A DNA stretch of 64,000 nt from Psococerastis gibbosa. Taxonomy: Eukaryota > Arthropoda > Insecta > Psocodea > Psocidae. This document shows positions 23,976 through 36,247 of the stretch, in pieces. The notes under the pieces are model-generated. The model did not search any database and had not been told where the DNA came from. It saw nothing but the letters and a program-made list of their open reading frames with translations. Every line of letters begins with the position of its first letter. Positions within the stretch are counted from its first letter, which is position 1. The DNA lies in contig OZ020489.1 in assembly GCA_963971405.1 (NCBI GenBank), forward strand, positions 27,554,290 through 27,618,289, read 5' to 3'. The position numbers were made by a program, and so were the translations under genes.

Positions 23976-24714
23976 CTTGACAGGCGAGGACCTCGATCAT
24001 ACAGTCATCAATTATGAAAAATATTCTATGCCAATATCAATAGTCTACCAATATAACTCATAACAATAATAGCAATGCTCGAAGGTGAAAACCCTGTTCA
24101 TTGTTCAGTCATAACATTGGGCACCCAAACGTAACATGTACGGTACAAATTAATTCCTGTGTTAATTATATATACCTACCGCACGAAATGAAATTATTAA
24201 TGATTGGCCACAGGTCATCGAAATGATTTTATATAATATGCAAGTCATCAGTGCCTCCAAACACGAAAACGTTATTCTCTTTATTAACATCTCGTATTTA
24301 AACATAGGGGTCAAGTATTTCAGAGGCTGGTCCACGGACAAATTTGATGGTACTTTCTATCAATTTACTCCTCCGTATAAAGGATGTCGCAAATGAACTT
24401 AAATAAAACTCCCACTGTTTGATTTCTGCTGGTCACTTCACAATTAATATTGCATATAATCATTTTTAAGCCCACACTGAAGTAAACTCATAAGGCTATC
24501 CGTTTTAAAAACATAATTATTTCCCAGGCAGTTTATATCGTATCAGTTCCAATTCCATTAGAAGAAAAGTTCCTGTACACTTTGATATTGCATATGGTAT
24601 GTGGCCTTCACTTACACCAACAGGCCACTCAGGTATATCCCTCCTCCTAACACCCCCCCCCCCTAGCCGTTTTTATTTCAAATAAGTTCCATAACTGTAA
24701 TCAATTTGTGATAG

Positions 24715-24859
24715 CAAGGTCATAGCCAGGATTTTTTCGGGAGGGGGGGGGGTCAGAAATTTCATTGGATATTACATAGTGGTTTTTATGTTTCCTCTCA
24801 AAATCCGATTTTATGGGAGTTGAACTCCCATGAACCCTCCCCCCTTGGCTACGGCCTTG
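24715..24859. mobile_element. hAT-type MITE with G/C tracts, TSD TGTGATAG/TGCGATAG
   Basis: 145-bp element with ends CAAGGTCATAGCCA / TGGCTACGGCCTTG. Flanking 8-mers match at 7 of 8. A related copy in reverse orientation lies at 36.07-36.25 kb. Confidence 0.75.
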
Positions 24860-25220
24860 TGCGATAGTAACATGAATTCCCTGGACAAGGAGCATGTATT
24901 AACCAATAATAATAATGTTTTTATTTCCTTCCCGCTGAAACACATGGTTTCCACAGTTGGGTAGGGGAGTCAGTTAAATTTTTAGAATTGAATTACTGCA
25001 TTCGTCTATAAATTGTGTTCTTGCGAATAAAATTTACTTACTTGCTTACTTACCCAGTACCTAGTGTGGCCCTTGGATATTTATTAATTGTATTGCGTTT
25101 TTTGATTAATAAATACTTACTTAAAAATACTTACTTACTTACCTAATTGATGGCTCTGCTATCTATCTATATTCCTGTGAAATTTGATTTTTTTATGCTA
25201 GCAAGTTGTTTCCCTCCGAT

Positions 25221-25497
25221 CAGGCACGTAGCCAGGGAGGGGCTTTGGGGGCTGAAGGGCCCCCCCCCCCCGAAATGTAAAAAAAAATTGCATTGTTTAG
25301 TTTGATGTTTCATCTGTAATTTTTTTCTCCCTTTAAAAACACTAAAACTGTGAGTTTTTGCATGTAAATTCTTAAAAATTTGGGGACTTGGGAATTTGGG
25401 TGGACCCGCCGTTTTACTGGGAGTATTCCATGCCCCCCCTCCCCCCGATCCCTTAGTATCTAGCCCCCTCCGAAATAAAATCCTGGCTGCGTGCTTG
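25221..25497. mobile_element. hAT-type MITE with G/C tracts, TSD CCTCCGAT/CCTCCGGT
   Basis: Ends CAGGCACGTAGCCAGG and CCTGGCTGCGTGCTTG. Flanking 8-mers match at 7 of 8 (25213-25220, 25498-25505). It has a G-rich left part, a run of 12 C, and another C-rich stretch near the right end. Confidence 0.7.
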
Positions 25498-28159
25498 CCT
25501 CCGGTAGTCTCTTAATAAATGCTGTATTAGCAGCAGTAGAATTTTATTACAAATTATATTGTAAAAACCATTCAATTTACGATTTCACAATTTTGGCTCC
25601 CTTTTTGATTCGTCCTTGGATGCGTAGTATAAGGTACTAACCTTTCTTGGCGGTGGTGGCGGCTTACAAAACTATGCTTCCATTTTACATTAAATGGAAG
25701 CCACCCCTGGACCCCAAAATTGGTTTAATACTTATTAATACTTAAATATTAATATTGTATTGTAAGTATTAATTCACTTAAGTTATAAAGATTTGGTCTG
25801 TTCATTTAGCAGAGGAACATTTCATACATATAGATAGTACTATGAGAAATATTTTAGTTTTGGTGCTGGAGGCTTTCTGTAAAACTAATAAGCGACATAA
25901 ATTTACCGATCAAATAAATGGAAAAATTATAACAACAAAAATGGATAACCCTTTAAATAATATCGTGTATGAAATACAATAGTTTTCTACCAATTGAATG
26001 TATCAAAGTTTTTTTTACTAAGTATTAACTTAAGTAAAAAATGTAAACTGACCTATTTTGGGGGGATCCTGGGTTAACCAAGGCCAACGGTAACCTTCCT
26101 CTAAATAGGCCCTATTTTATGTTATGTTATATTTATGTGTGATTCATGGGTTTTTAAATTGACTGTTAAAATAACATAATAATTATTGACATTATTATAA
26201 ATGGTTATTTTTACTGTTTTCAGGCTGCCGATAGGACAAGGGCAAATTATATTGGGAACGCCATTGACTTCAAGCTACTTTGAAACTATAGTTCTTTCTC
26301 CTATGCATAAGGTAAGCTGGTGTGCATTGCAGAGGTGTTTTTTATCGGGATTCTAACCCCCAGACCTCCAAGTCGTTATGCTAAAAAACATTATAACTAA
26401 ATTTTCATTTATTGTGTATACAAGTATGGTACATCGGACGATGACGTGCAGAATCCTCATGTACAAGTTTACTACAATAGTCCAGTGCAATTTAAATGTA
26501 TTGTGAATAATATTAATAATATGAATGGTAATAACAGGGTTTATTTATTGTCTGTCTACTTTAAGTCCCATAAAACACTGTGAATAAATTCGTCTTAATT
26601 TTTTATGCGATGGACTTTCTAAAACCGCTTATTATATTATAGCCGCAGAAAAGCCCTTGGAATACTGTTCATGCATTCATGTTTCGTCTAAGACTATTTT
26701 TTCTTTTATATGCGAGCACGTTACCAAGGGAAGGGATAAAATTATCAAAATGGTTTCCCACGTAGAATTTTGACAGTGATTGATTTAGGCTATACAGTGA
26801 ACTGTGTGATTATATGCATATTGATATCCTCGTGAATTTCGAACTGTGTAATTTTGACTGTTAATTGCATTCAGCCATCTGTTTATAGATGGTAAATCGT
26901 TCAGCAATTATCGTAAGCTGTCTGATTAGGCCTACTCATCATTTGTAGCCCATATGAATCACATCAGCATTGGAGATTGGCCATGGATAGGTCAACTAGT
27001 TGTTTGAGCTTAAAAGGACATAATAATGGCGTCTTGCGCTCACGTTCTGCGGTATAACGACACAAGTAGGCTACTTAGGTTAATTGGCAAAGAAGATTCC
27101 TCTGATCATCTTCGATACCTATCACGTAAGACACTGTGTACTTGTATGAAAGTAAATAGGCTTTCACAGTCGGCGTAATTATAACAACTGAACGTCACGC
27201 TTCCTTCTTTTTCAAGGTAAATTGTGGTTCTACTAGTTTTTTTTTGTTTTCATTATTTCTTTTCTTCCGCGGAAGTGTAGAGTCTGCAGACAGCTGATGC
27301 CTTTTGATCTCCTCTGCTACTTCTTGGCCCACATGCACGGGCGCAGCACACGATAGCACAGGCAGTGTGAGACTCTTACGCTTCCACCCCGCAGCGAGAC
27401 TTATAGCCTGCAGCTGTTGGTGGACGCTTGTTGTACGTAGTCTAGGTAGTTGAATGATGGTTGTACGTACCTAAAAACAGGCAGAAGGCAGTGGCAGTAA
27501 ACATTTGGCGTGAAGGATGTATAGCTAGTAAGCAAATTACAAGATTTAATACAATTTTGTGTGTGTATAAGGTCGATTTAGCAAAAGCTTGAAATATTCC
27601 TTTTTTTGAAAAATTAACCGTCAATATCCCCTTGTCCGGGGATACCGCTTACGGGACAAGGAAAAAGTGAAGGGCACTGTACCATAAGTTGTGAGCACAA
27701 TGCAATACTCGTGAAAAAGGTTGCATTTTATACAGACATACTATAACCATTAACTGCTGTCTTTAGTGTAGCTTTACATGGCTATTGCGCACTGGAGATG
27801 CCTGAACCTCGAACCGAACTGATGCTCATTTCTATCTTAACCAAATCGCCAAAGTTCTGAGTTCATACAGCTTTAGATTGGTACAAACCTCAAATTTTCT
27901 TCCTCTTTGGTGAGCTTTCACCCATCACACCACCTCTTTCCAGACATCCCTGACCGTTGTCCTCCTCTGTGCCGTCAGCGTCTTTCGTAGCTGAGTCTCT
28001 ATCTCGTCCCACTAGCGGTTCCGTAGTCTTCTTACTTTCATTCTTCACGCTCTCTACAATGAGTTTAAAGCTCGGTGCTGTATAGTGTATACCATTCGCT
28101 CCAACCTGAAGACTACCGTATGTTTCAAATCTACGCAAAAATTAAAAGTTTCGAACATT
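25498..28159. other. no gene recognised apart from one candidate exon
   Basis: Contains the splice-bounded interval at 26224-26311. The rest is AT-rich with no recognisable frame or repeat. Confidence 0.4.
26224..26311 (+). CDS. candidate isolated exon
   Basis: 88 bases bounded by a strong acceptor (TTTTTACTGTTTTCAG) and a consensus donor (GTAAGC). One frame is open throughout: LPIGQGQIILGTPLTSSYFE then TIVLSPMHK. No homology recognised. It might be an exon of an upstream gene or a 5' exon of rictor, or a chance pair of splice signals. Confidence 0.25.
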
Positions 28160-28252
28160 AAGGTTAGCATGAAAACAAGACTTTATAGTCTTATTGTTCG
28201 CCTTTTGTTCGCAATAAAGTAGTTTTTTCATTTCATTTCATTTCATTGCTTA
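28160..28252 (+). mobile_element. LINE 3' end with (ATTTC)n tail
   Basis: Shares AGGTTAGCATGAAAA.AAGAC and TTTATAGTCTTATTGTTCGC with the LINE end at 59.96 kb. It ends in CAATAAAGTAG followed by ATTTC repeats. Confidence 0.65.
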
Positions 28253-28509
28253 TAAAGTAATATATACCAATTCATAGATTATTCTCCTTTCAATGCTTTT
28301 GAAAAAGTTACATGATGATATGACAAGTATCTTCCTTTCATTTCTTAATGCCCTTTTTATGGCTTAACCAAATCCGAACAATGCCAGATCTGCACAATCG
28401 GACGTATTTGTGCAGGCCAAGCCCTTGCGTACGTTGAGAGCGCGGAAAAGAACCCTAACACTTACATCCCTCTACTAACAGGCGCGGCACCGAATTGCCG
28501 AAATGGCAA

Positions 28510-29125
28510 GAGTGGACACTGAATAATTTTTTACCCCCAGAAGCAAACTATCAAAGGGTAAGCGACCCCCCGCATTTTATCAACATTAATAACGACTACA
28601 ATATATGTGAATTTAAAAGAAATCGTTGGAGCCGTTTTTGAGAAATAATGTTTTTAGACGTTTTTTGGAGTTTTTTTAGAATAAAACCCCCCCAAACTGA
28701 GTTAGCCCAAAATAAAAATAAACGGTTCCGAGGTATGATTTTTGTGAACCTACATGCCAAATTTCATTCAAATCGACCGAGTAGTTTGCCCGGAAATCGA
28801 TGAACAGGCAGACAGACAAACAGAGCGACAGACAGACACCAACCACTTTTTTGGGTTCCTGCAGTCTGATCGAGGCGTTTATAATACCGGGGTTAAATAA
28901 ATACCCTAGGATTATAACAGTAAACAAACAAATTTTGAATAGCACACTTTCCATTATAAAATTATCTTGTTTACCAGTGGATTATATAAATACCGGTATT
29001 ATAAACGCCCCGATCAGGCTACTGGTACCTCAAAACGTGTAAATCCGTTGAAATCTCGGAACCGAACATTTCGACCATCACAAAGCTTTCCTTATACTAC
29101 GTATAAATTGGAAAGCAAAAATTCT
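28510..29125 (-). repeat. dispersed unclassified repeat, split by a palindromic MITE
   Basis: Reverse-complement match to 17.1-17.6 kb: CAAACTATCAAAGGGTAAGC, CATGCCAAATTTCATTCAAA, CATCACAAAGCTTTCCTTAT. A 160-bp MITE sits at 28862-29021. Confidence 0.7.
28862..29021. mobile_element. palindromic MITE, CAGCCTGATCGAGG family, inside another repeat
   Basis: 160 bp, flanked by CTG on both sides. It interrupts the dispersed repeat at 28.5-29.1 kb. The 17.2 kb relative of that repeat shows the uninterrupted site (GGTTCCTGGGACCT when complemented), supporting a 3-bp target duplication. Confidence 0.82.
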
Positions 29126-31861
29126 TTCCTAACCCAGAGCAATAGTTCAAACAATCACAATGTTTTCTGTCTGGCTTGTTAATTCATCTCATTGTATAAC
29201 AGACTGTGTCGCTATAGCTATGTGAAGACCTGTAACAGCATTCCTTGGGGACCCTCCGCAATAATTATACCCATAATTTACAGCTCTTACGACTGTATAA
29301 TGGTGTCACAATAAAGCCTCCGTCCAAGTCAAATAAAGTTGCCAGCTTTACACTTGCTAATTGCTAGTTTAATCGGCTTGACCTAACCCCTTGATCGTAA
29401 CAAATTTCGTGAAAGTTTCTTTGTCCGGTAGATTCGCCAGTATGTCATGAGTGATCATCAGCATTGAATCATTGATGGTGATGATAAATCATGCGATATA
29501 TACTAGGAAGATGTGCTAGCGAAAGCTAGTGGCATCAAACTAAATGGGGAGCCATGTTATTCTGGTGGAGATTTCATGTGTCATTGGTTGTATTGTGTAG
29601 AGGATGAATATAGCGGCCAATAGAGTGCTATTGTCATCCACAATGGCTTTTTCTATTGTATATATTAAATTTTGTAAGTACATATTCATTGGTTTGCGAT
29701 TTTACCGTGTTGGCATGAATTGAAAAGAAAAATGGCTCCGGACTAAGTGCTGCACCAGCTTTCTCGCTATTCCGTGCTACACTTCTCGTACATCTCTTAT
29801 TAATGGTAAGACTTCTGAGGAAGCTGGCCGTTGCAATTGGCCTGGTCCACCCCAAAATATTTTGTGCTGAAGTTAATACGAGTTATAAAGATTTGATCCA
29901 TTCGATGAGTAGAAGACTTTCATACACTATACTAGTGTGTTTTTTTGGCCGCTATAATTTTTCCATAAACTTGTTAGGTAAGTACTTACATTTTCCTCGC
30001 TTTTGTCTCTATGAGGGGTCGGTGGTACGGCATAAACTTGTTAATTCTGTAAATTTCTGCCACCTATCAATGTCACGTAAAAATCCCTAAAAACAAATAA
30101 ATTCCTCGTAGGCCTACTACTATGTATGAAAATTGTCCTCTGCTAATTGAAAAACCCAAATCTTTATAACTTAAGTACAGTATTAAATTAAATAAAAAAT
30201 ATAAACCAACCTATTTTTAGGTTAACCCACTTATTTTAGGGTGATCCAGGGGTGGCCAATGGCAACGACTAGCTTCCTCATAAGGACAACCAGACATCTC
30301 TACTATCTTTTTTTTTTTCATAAAGCCAAATTTCACAGGAAATATTTCTCGTAGGGCTACCATTGACGAATCGGCAAATTGGCCCGTCTTCTTTCGACCA
30401 ATCAGAGCGCGCCTTCCAGGCACATCGGGATTCCATGTTATTGTATAGTGCCTGCTAGTGACTGTCCGAAATGACAAAAAATTATCCTTGGCGGGTACGA
30501 ATGTCCCATCTCTCCTATATAAAACATTTTTAATAACCGTGCAACAAAAAACTCTGCTATTTAAGGCGGGGCCCACCAACTTTTTGAAGATAATTCGGGA
30601 AGATAAATTATTAAAGTTTGGGATTGCGTAAAACGTGGCAGGCGATGGTTGGTCGTTGTGGCCCGTTTACACTTTACTGTTCAGTCACAATTCAAACTGC
30701 ATTCCACACCGCTTTTAATTCCAGTTCAGGATCTATTTAAATCCATTTATACAAGGACGTCATTAGCTCTCCTACACAGGGGTAGGGCCAAGTGGCCACT
30801 TTTATAACACTGATGGCTAATTTCAGGGTACCTACAGTATGTAGACCTAATGGTTATTTGTGCTAAAAATTCCTACCTCCGATTCTCGGACTGACACTCG
30901 CTTAGGGACAGATTTCAAAATTTCCCTACTGATTTACTATTATTCTATAAAAATCTTTTTGGTGCACTTAATCGGGGGTTTCTGGAGCAATAATATTTCA
31001 GGCGAGAAAATATTAAGTTCTTGCGGAAGGTTGTATTTTATAGGTATTTTTAATCTTTCATATCATTGTGTGGCTGTATTTGCTATGGAACGAGAAATTA
31101 ATTTTTGTTGTCCGTACTTACCTTAAAGCAGAGATTTCAAAAAGGTTTGGCGAAATTAATCAATTCGACCTAATTAATTCCACTGAGATTTGAAAATGAT
31201 CAGATGAAAACAAAATAAAGATTTCTATGTCAATTAACCTTATTCTGATCCGAAATATTATCACCCCGATAAAGAGTGTCACATAGATTTTGTAGAGTTG
31301 TAAATCCGTCTGGTAAAATATGGTCTGCTTCTTTACATATCTACTTCTTTCATCAGTTCATTTCCATATCTTTGTGGCAGTTGAAGGACGAATTAATTAA
31401 TTAATTTCGAAAAATTGACTCACCCATTCAAAATATTTTGAAATTATTTTTTGCAGCTCTGGGTGGGAGGGGAAGCTGGCCATCTTTGCCAATATGCGTA
31501 ATGCGACATGCCCATGTATATTTATGGATATCAAAACAGAAAGAAACGTTATGTAATTGAAGATAATTAGTTTAAACAAACAGAGAACTGTTTTGTGTAC
31601 TAGTGGGTAGTCAAACTTGAACATTAGCAAACACATGTTCATGAGCAATAGCAATATGCATAAGTCTTTGAAGTAATCGTTCCCTCATCAACTTGCCTTA
31701 TTCAAGTAGGCCACGCATTATTCTCGACCAAAGCTAATCATATACAAGACCTAATGAAAGGCTTGTATGTAGCCCATGTGAGCATTATGAGTTATCAGTC
31801 TTGCTGCCTTTTCTGCAATTGTTTCGTTACAATACTTAGACGGACAATTCACCTCGCTAGT
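29126..31861. other. no gene recognised
   Basis: The longest frame (30217-30579, minus, 120 codons) has no recognisable motif and overlaps a CCAATCAGAGCGCGCC stretch of a kind often found in repeats. Nothing supported. Confidence 0.35.
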
Positions 31862-31945
31862 CGCTCCTGTTCCTGAACCTGCAGTTCTAACTCCGCTAGG
31901 TTGGCTTAGTAATAGAACAAAAGTCAATATTTATTTATTTATCGT
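31862..31945 (+). mobile_element. tRNA-derived SINE, 3' fragment
   Basis: Contains CTAACTCCGCTAGGTTGGCT and TAGTAATAGAACAAAAGTCA with an ATTTATTTATTTA tail, the 3' end of the SINE seen at 8.05 and 10.9 kb, opposite orientation. Confidence 0.7.
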
Positions 31946-32093
31946 GTTGTTTTTTTAGTAATTACGTATATTTAAGGTGAGAAAGTACAACAAAATCTTG
32001 TATTTTTTTATGAAGTCTTCAAAAGTCTAATCTAATAGGTTTGCGACTGTGGATCGCAATATTAATTAATTTTGTCAAAATAACTCAATTCCG

Positions 32094-32125
<32 letters not shown>

Positions 32126-32140
32126 GAAATGTCGACCCTT

Positions 32141-32207
32141 AGGCGTTTATTCCACTTGTCAATATTCCGTCATTTGTGATTAAAAAAAAGTTGAGATTTT
32201 TGTTTTA
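32141..32207. mobile_element. palindromic MITE, AGGCG....TTCCAC family, half copy
   Basis: AGGCGTTTATTCCACTTGTC and AATATTCCGTCATTTGTG match the left arm at 1.29 kb. The right arm is replaced by a SINE 3' end. Confidence 0.7.
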
Positions 32208-32288
32208 GTTGAGTTTAAAGAGAGGGCTTTATAGCCCTAACTCCGCTAGGTTGACTTAGTAATAGAACAAAAACGTCCTTATTTAACG
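32208..32288 (+). mobile_element. tRNA-derived SINE, 3' fragment joined to half a MITE
   Basis: GTTGAGTTTAAAGAGAGGGC, TTTATAGCCCTAACTCCGCT and TTAGTAATAGAACAAAAACG match the SINE 3' part. It abuts a half palindromic MITE at 32141-32207 directly, forming a chimeric repeat. Confidence 0.65.
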
Positions 32289-33387
32289 CTATCGTTGAGG
32301 GCGGTTCCAATGTGATTTATGTCTTCCTTGCGTGATAGCTAAAAAAATCTTATAAGCTACCAATGCAGAAAATCTGAAACTGGCCACGACTTGATGACAA
32401 GAAGGTAGGCCTACTACTACGAGTATACACACTGACCATAGTAAATATTTATTCTATGGACCATAATGCATGTCACTGTAGTGGATACCTATCATTATTA
32501 ATGTGTTGCGGCATTCCACTATACAATTTCTAATGTACCTTTATTATTATAATACGAGCATTACTTGTAAGTTAAGAAAAATGCCCCGCAATCGCCATTG
32601 CATGTCCCTTTCGGATTTTTCGAGCCCTCGCTGACCTCTGGTAGCCTGAGTCATGTACCTAGGCAGTGTGTGTAGTGCGTTACTCAACGCAAAAATAGTT
32701 TCGCTTGCTGGGCATACATGGAATTGAGTGTGCGGGTAAGGCAAGTGGCCATTGTTAAGGTAATAAATTATAGGTACCTTGGTGATATAATACCGTATGG
32801 GCAGCGGATGAGTAGCTAGTACGAGAAGATTATTTGGTCAAATAAGTACCGTTCTGAGTTATGCTACGCATTGAATACTCGGGTCTTGCGCATAGTGTGC
32901 CTGTTGTCACTTTGGTTACTGGGACGACCCTGGCAAATGACAATAGGAAACTAGTTCAATTTTAATTAAGAAATTAAATTTAAAAAACGGTTTCATTTCA
33001 TTATCAGCTGGCATTGCACCAACTGAAAATAACTTATCCGTTTTTTTTCAACAATTTTGTTTAAAAATCCGGTATTAAAACTAAACCGCTCCAAAGCAGA
33101 CAACACTTCATTGTTTTGTCATTACAGCCCAGGGAAAAATGTTCCGCCCACGTCTAGCACATCCTACAATAAACCGCAATTAATCTCTGTTGACTAAAAA
33201 TTTAATTCTTATTACGTTCCAATTCCTGTAAGTAGGTAGGGAAGTTACATTCATTTGGGTTTATTTAGGACATAATAATTTAAACCTATTCCCGGACAAG
33301 TATTCTTTAAGTGCTAGGACTGTCGATGACAGTAAAAATAGCCAAATCTTACTCTACTTAAAGCAATAGCTACAGGTACACTAAATA
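32289..33387. other. no gene recognised
   Basis: No supported feature between the SINE fragment and the second TTAA-flanked MITE. Confidence 0.4.
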
Positions 33388-33391
33388 TTAA

Positions 33392-33762
33392 GAGTGAGTG
33401 TACAGCCCGTAGGAAAGTGGCAGCCCGAAATTTAATACTTTTTATTTTTTGTTTAATTAAATAAGCATGTTATTAAAGATTTGGCTTATTAAAGTTGTAG
33501 AAGACAACTTCATGCATCATATAATAAGGTATTTTTAGTTTTCGAAATTGTCTTTTTTTTTTTTTTATAAAATCGATTATACGTGAAAAGCTATTATTTG
33601 CATGTTTATGTAAAAACTACAATTTCGAAATTAAGGATATCTTATAATATGATGCATGAAGTAGTCTTCTACAACTTTGATGAGCCAAATCTTTAATAAC
33701 ATGCTTAGTTAATTAAATAAAAAGTAAAAAATTTCAGGTTGCCTACGGGCTGTACACTAATC
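33392..33762. mobile_element. piggyBac-type palindromic MITE, TTAA TSD, copy 2
   Basis: Same family as 10.36 kb (AGTGTACAGCCCGTAGGAAA, TGCATCATATAATAAGGTAT, CTACGGGCTGTACACT). TTAA at 33388-33391 and 33763-33766. The right arm is slightly shorter. Confidence 0.85.
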
Positions 33763-34009
33763 TTAATAACAGGGCATATCATAGAACATCCCCCCCCCCC
33801 CCGGACATTTTATCCTTTGGAAATGTTTTACTTAGGTACTAATTTAAATGTTCCAGGGTTGCAATTAAAAAAGTTGCCAAATTAAATCTGTTAAGGAAAA
33901 GTTGTAACACGGCTTTTAATTTTTGTCGCAAATACAATAAAAGTTTATTACACTATTTCACCACATTTTCGTTTTTTTTTAAAATATATATTTCTGTTAA
34001 ATTATACAA

Positions 34010-34290
34010 TCAAGTAATTGACAAGAAATTATAAAGTAAAATCGTCAAAATCAGGAAGTTCTGTCATTGTGCTAGTGCCTCAGTGTCAGTGTAGAAAGCT
34101 CTCTCGCTGAGATGGTCTCTGAGCAATTTAGGGAAGTTAGTAGAATTTCTCGCCGCTCTCAGTTCAATCGGGATTCTTCTATATTCCATTTCTTTATTTT
34201 TTAATTTAATTTTTATTACATATTTGTAGTGGCCATCTTTAACCCTATGAATGCCGATGAGACGTGAGAATAAGTGCATTATCTATGACG
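34010..34290 (-). mobile_element. LINE 3' end, RT C-terminal tail
   Basis: Minus-strand frame ends with EYRRIPIELRAARNSTNFPK and LLRDHLSERAFYTDTEAL. The pattern LP.E.R....F..F...L...L..RAFY is a common C-terminus of non-LTR retrotransposons. The call rests on that pattern only. Confidence 0.5.
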
Positions 34291-34544
34291 AAACAAAAAT
34301 TGGACTGGGGAGAGAGAGCATTCAATAATTGAACCATAAGAAATTCATGTACAATAATGAACGGCTTTGTGTCACAAGCATTAAATGTCAAGGAACATCA
34401 ATGAAATTAACAATAGACTTTGCACATCTTTTCTCTAGGTATGATGTCAATGGACATCGCAATACTGCCCATGAAATAATTTGGTACTATAACTTTTGTT
34501 CAATCGACTGCGGTTTTAAAGACATTTCTGATACAGCTAGTCCA

Positions 34545-34666
34545 AGGCGTGTGTTCCACTGGTCAATATTCCGTCAATAATTGATGAGATTTCTTGTTTA
34601 CTCTATGTAATCTCTTCAATTACTGATGCACAAATGACGAAATATTGACCAGTGGAATACACGACT
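34545..34666. mobile_element. palindromic MITE, AGGCG....TTCCAC family, short copy
   Basis: AGGCGTGTGTTCCACTGGTC at the left pairs with GACCAGTGGAATACACGACT at the right. Internal ATTGATGAGATTT and GCACAAATGACG match the 1.29 kb copy. Confidence 0.78.
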
Positions 34667-35211
34667 AAGCAGTTCCTTATGAGAAACTCGAAGGGGAAAT
34701 ACCTTATAGGCGTTAAAAATCAAATTTCACGCAGGAAATATCGATCACAGAGTCAAGGACTTCGTAAAAAAAGAAATATTCCTGACATTCCTATTTTTCC
34801 AGTATTGTTATAGTATATATACAGTATGTACGGTACATACTGTATATGGCAGCCGCAGTTCGACTTCCATTTATACTATACAAAAAAGAAAGTGTGTGTG
34901 CGTGCTCAGTGAAAGGCGTTCCATAACTGCTGCCAAATTGTTGTTTTGTTAGAGTCATCGTACGTACTATATAGGCTGTCAAAATGTAGAGGAGCATTTC
35001 TTCGATTTATTAAGTCCGTTTGTTTGTAAAAAACTGTTGGGGGTCATTATGCATGAATTTTGATTCTGATTGAGCCCATAAAATATGCCGACAGCGTTCA
35101 ACCCATGTTAGTCCAGTCAGCCAGATTGTTGCCAAGAAAATGTGTTGTCGTTTTGAGTTTACAATAATTAAAATAAAATAAAATTCTTCTTCTTTTTCAT
35201 TATCAACTTCA

Positions 35212-35279
35212 TTTCCAATACTCGCAGTTTGTTGGCGTCGGTAGCGGTAAGATTCCAGGTTACTAAGCCGTATGTTGCA
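35212..35279 (-). mobile_element. LINE fragment, RTE-like, internal to C-terminal region
   Basis: TACTCGCAGTTTGTTGGC and TAAGCCGTATGTTGCA match the upstream end of the 21.8 kb LINE copy (about 22170-22235). Only about 65 bases remain, next to a tandem duplication. Confidence 0.5.
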
Positions 35280-35389
35280 ACCGGCTCATAAGGGGTTTTT
35301 AGATCTTTAACTTCGTGGTTCTGAATACCAGTTGCAACCGGTCTCATAAGGGGTTTTTAGATCTTTAACTTCGTGGTTCTGAATACCAG
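35275..35389. repeat. 57/58-bp tandem duplication
   Basis: Two units, TTGCAACCGG..CTCATAAGGG to CTGAATACCAG (35275-35331 and 35332-35389), differ by one inserted T. This is a recent direct duplication. Confidence 0.85.
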
Positions 35390-36069
35390 TCTGGACTTAA
35401 GTAATTTTAATTAATTAAAAACCGAAAATTTGTGTTTTTTGTGTCAACAGTAGGTACCTATGATAAAACGTTTGCATGGGTGAAAAGTTCTCGTGCCACT
35501 TAGCGCCTACCTTTAGGTTGACCTAATTATATTTCAACACAACTTATCAGCAATCCATCACCCAATTTGAGCTGAATTCACATAGTCATTCATTAGCCAA
35601 TTATTCATCTCCGGGGCAAAGTAAAAGTGAACCGTAATGCCAAAAGAACAAAGGCCCACTCTTACAAAAACAATCGAGCAGGTTCCCGTCCAGATCACTG
35701 GAGATGTGTCCGATCCTATCAGATGGGAAGTCTGTTCCACGCAGACATGAGAGCTGCAAACAATTAGTCTGCAAGAGTGCCGCTATTTTATAGTTATCGA
35801 ACAGAACAGGAAGGATTGAGCCATTGTGTTCACTTAAGTCTTTAACCTGCTGTAAATCACAACCTTGCATTTAGGTCTAACTGTTTGTAGTGCTACAGGC
35901 GGTGCTCAGGCACCTGCTCAGTACTAGTTTCTGGTGCGGTATCGCTTAAAGTGGCTCCCCGACCCAACAATGTTAGTATAGTTTTGAATGCTAATGATAC
36001 TGATTACACCTGACTCGTCATTAAGAATATAAAATACCGAAAGATTGAGGGAGCACGCACGCGATTGCA

Positions 36070-36247
36070 AGGCCGTAGCCAAGGGGGGTTCAACACCCCC
36101 CGACCCCGGAAGTGAAATGCTTGATACTAGATAGAATCGGATTTTGAGAGGAAAAATAAAAACCACTATGTAATATCCAATTAAATTTCTGAAAAAAGGT
36201 CAGATGGACCCCCTCCCCTCGAAAATAATTTCTGGCTACGGTCTTGG
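36070..36247. repeat. relative of the 24.7 kb hAT MITE, reverse orientation
   Basis: Ends CAAGGCCGTAGCCAAGG and CTGGCTACGGTCTTG. The body shares AATCGGATTTTGAGAGGAAA and ACCACTATGTAATATCCAAT with the reverse complement of 24.7 kb. No target duplication was found. Confidence 0.65.

Noticed and set aside
30217-30579. 120-codon minus-strand frame as a gene
   Set aside because: No domain, poly-Lys from a T run, and repeat-like sequence inside; no sign of splicing.
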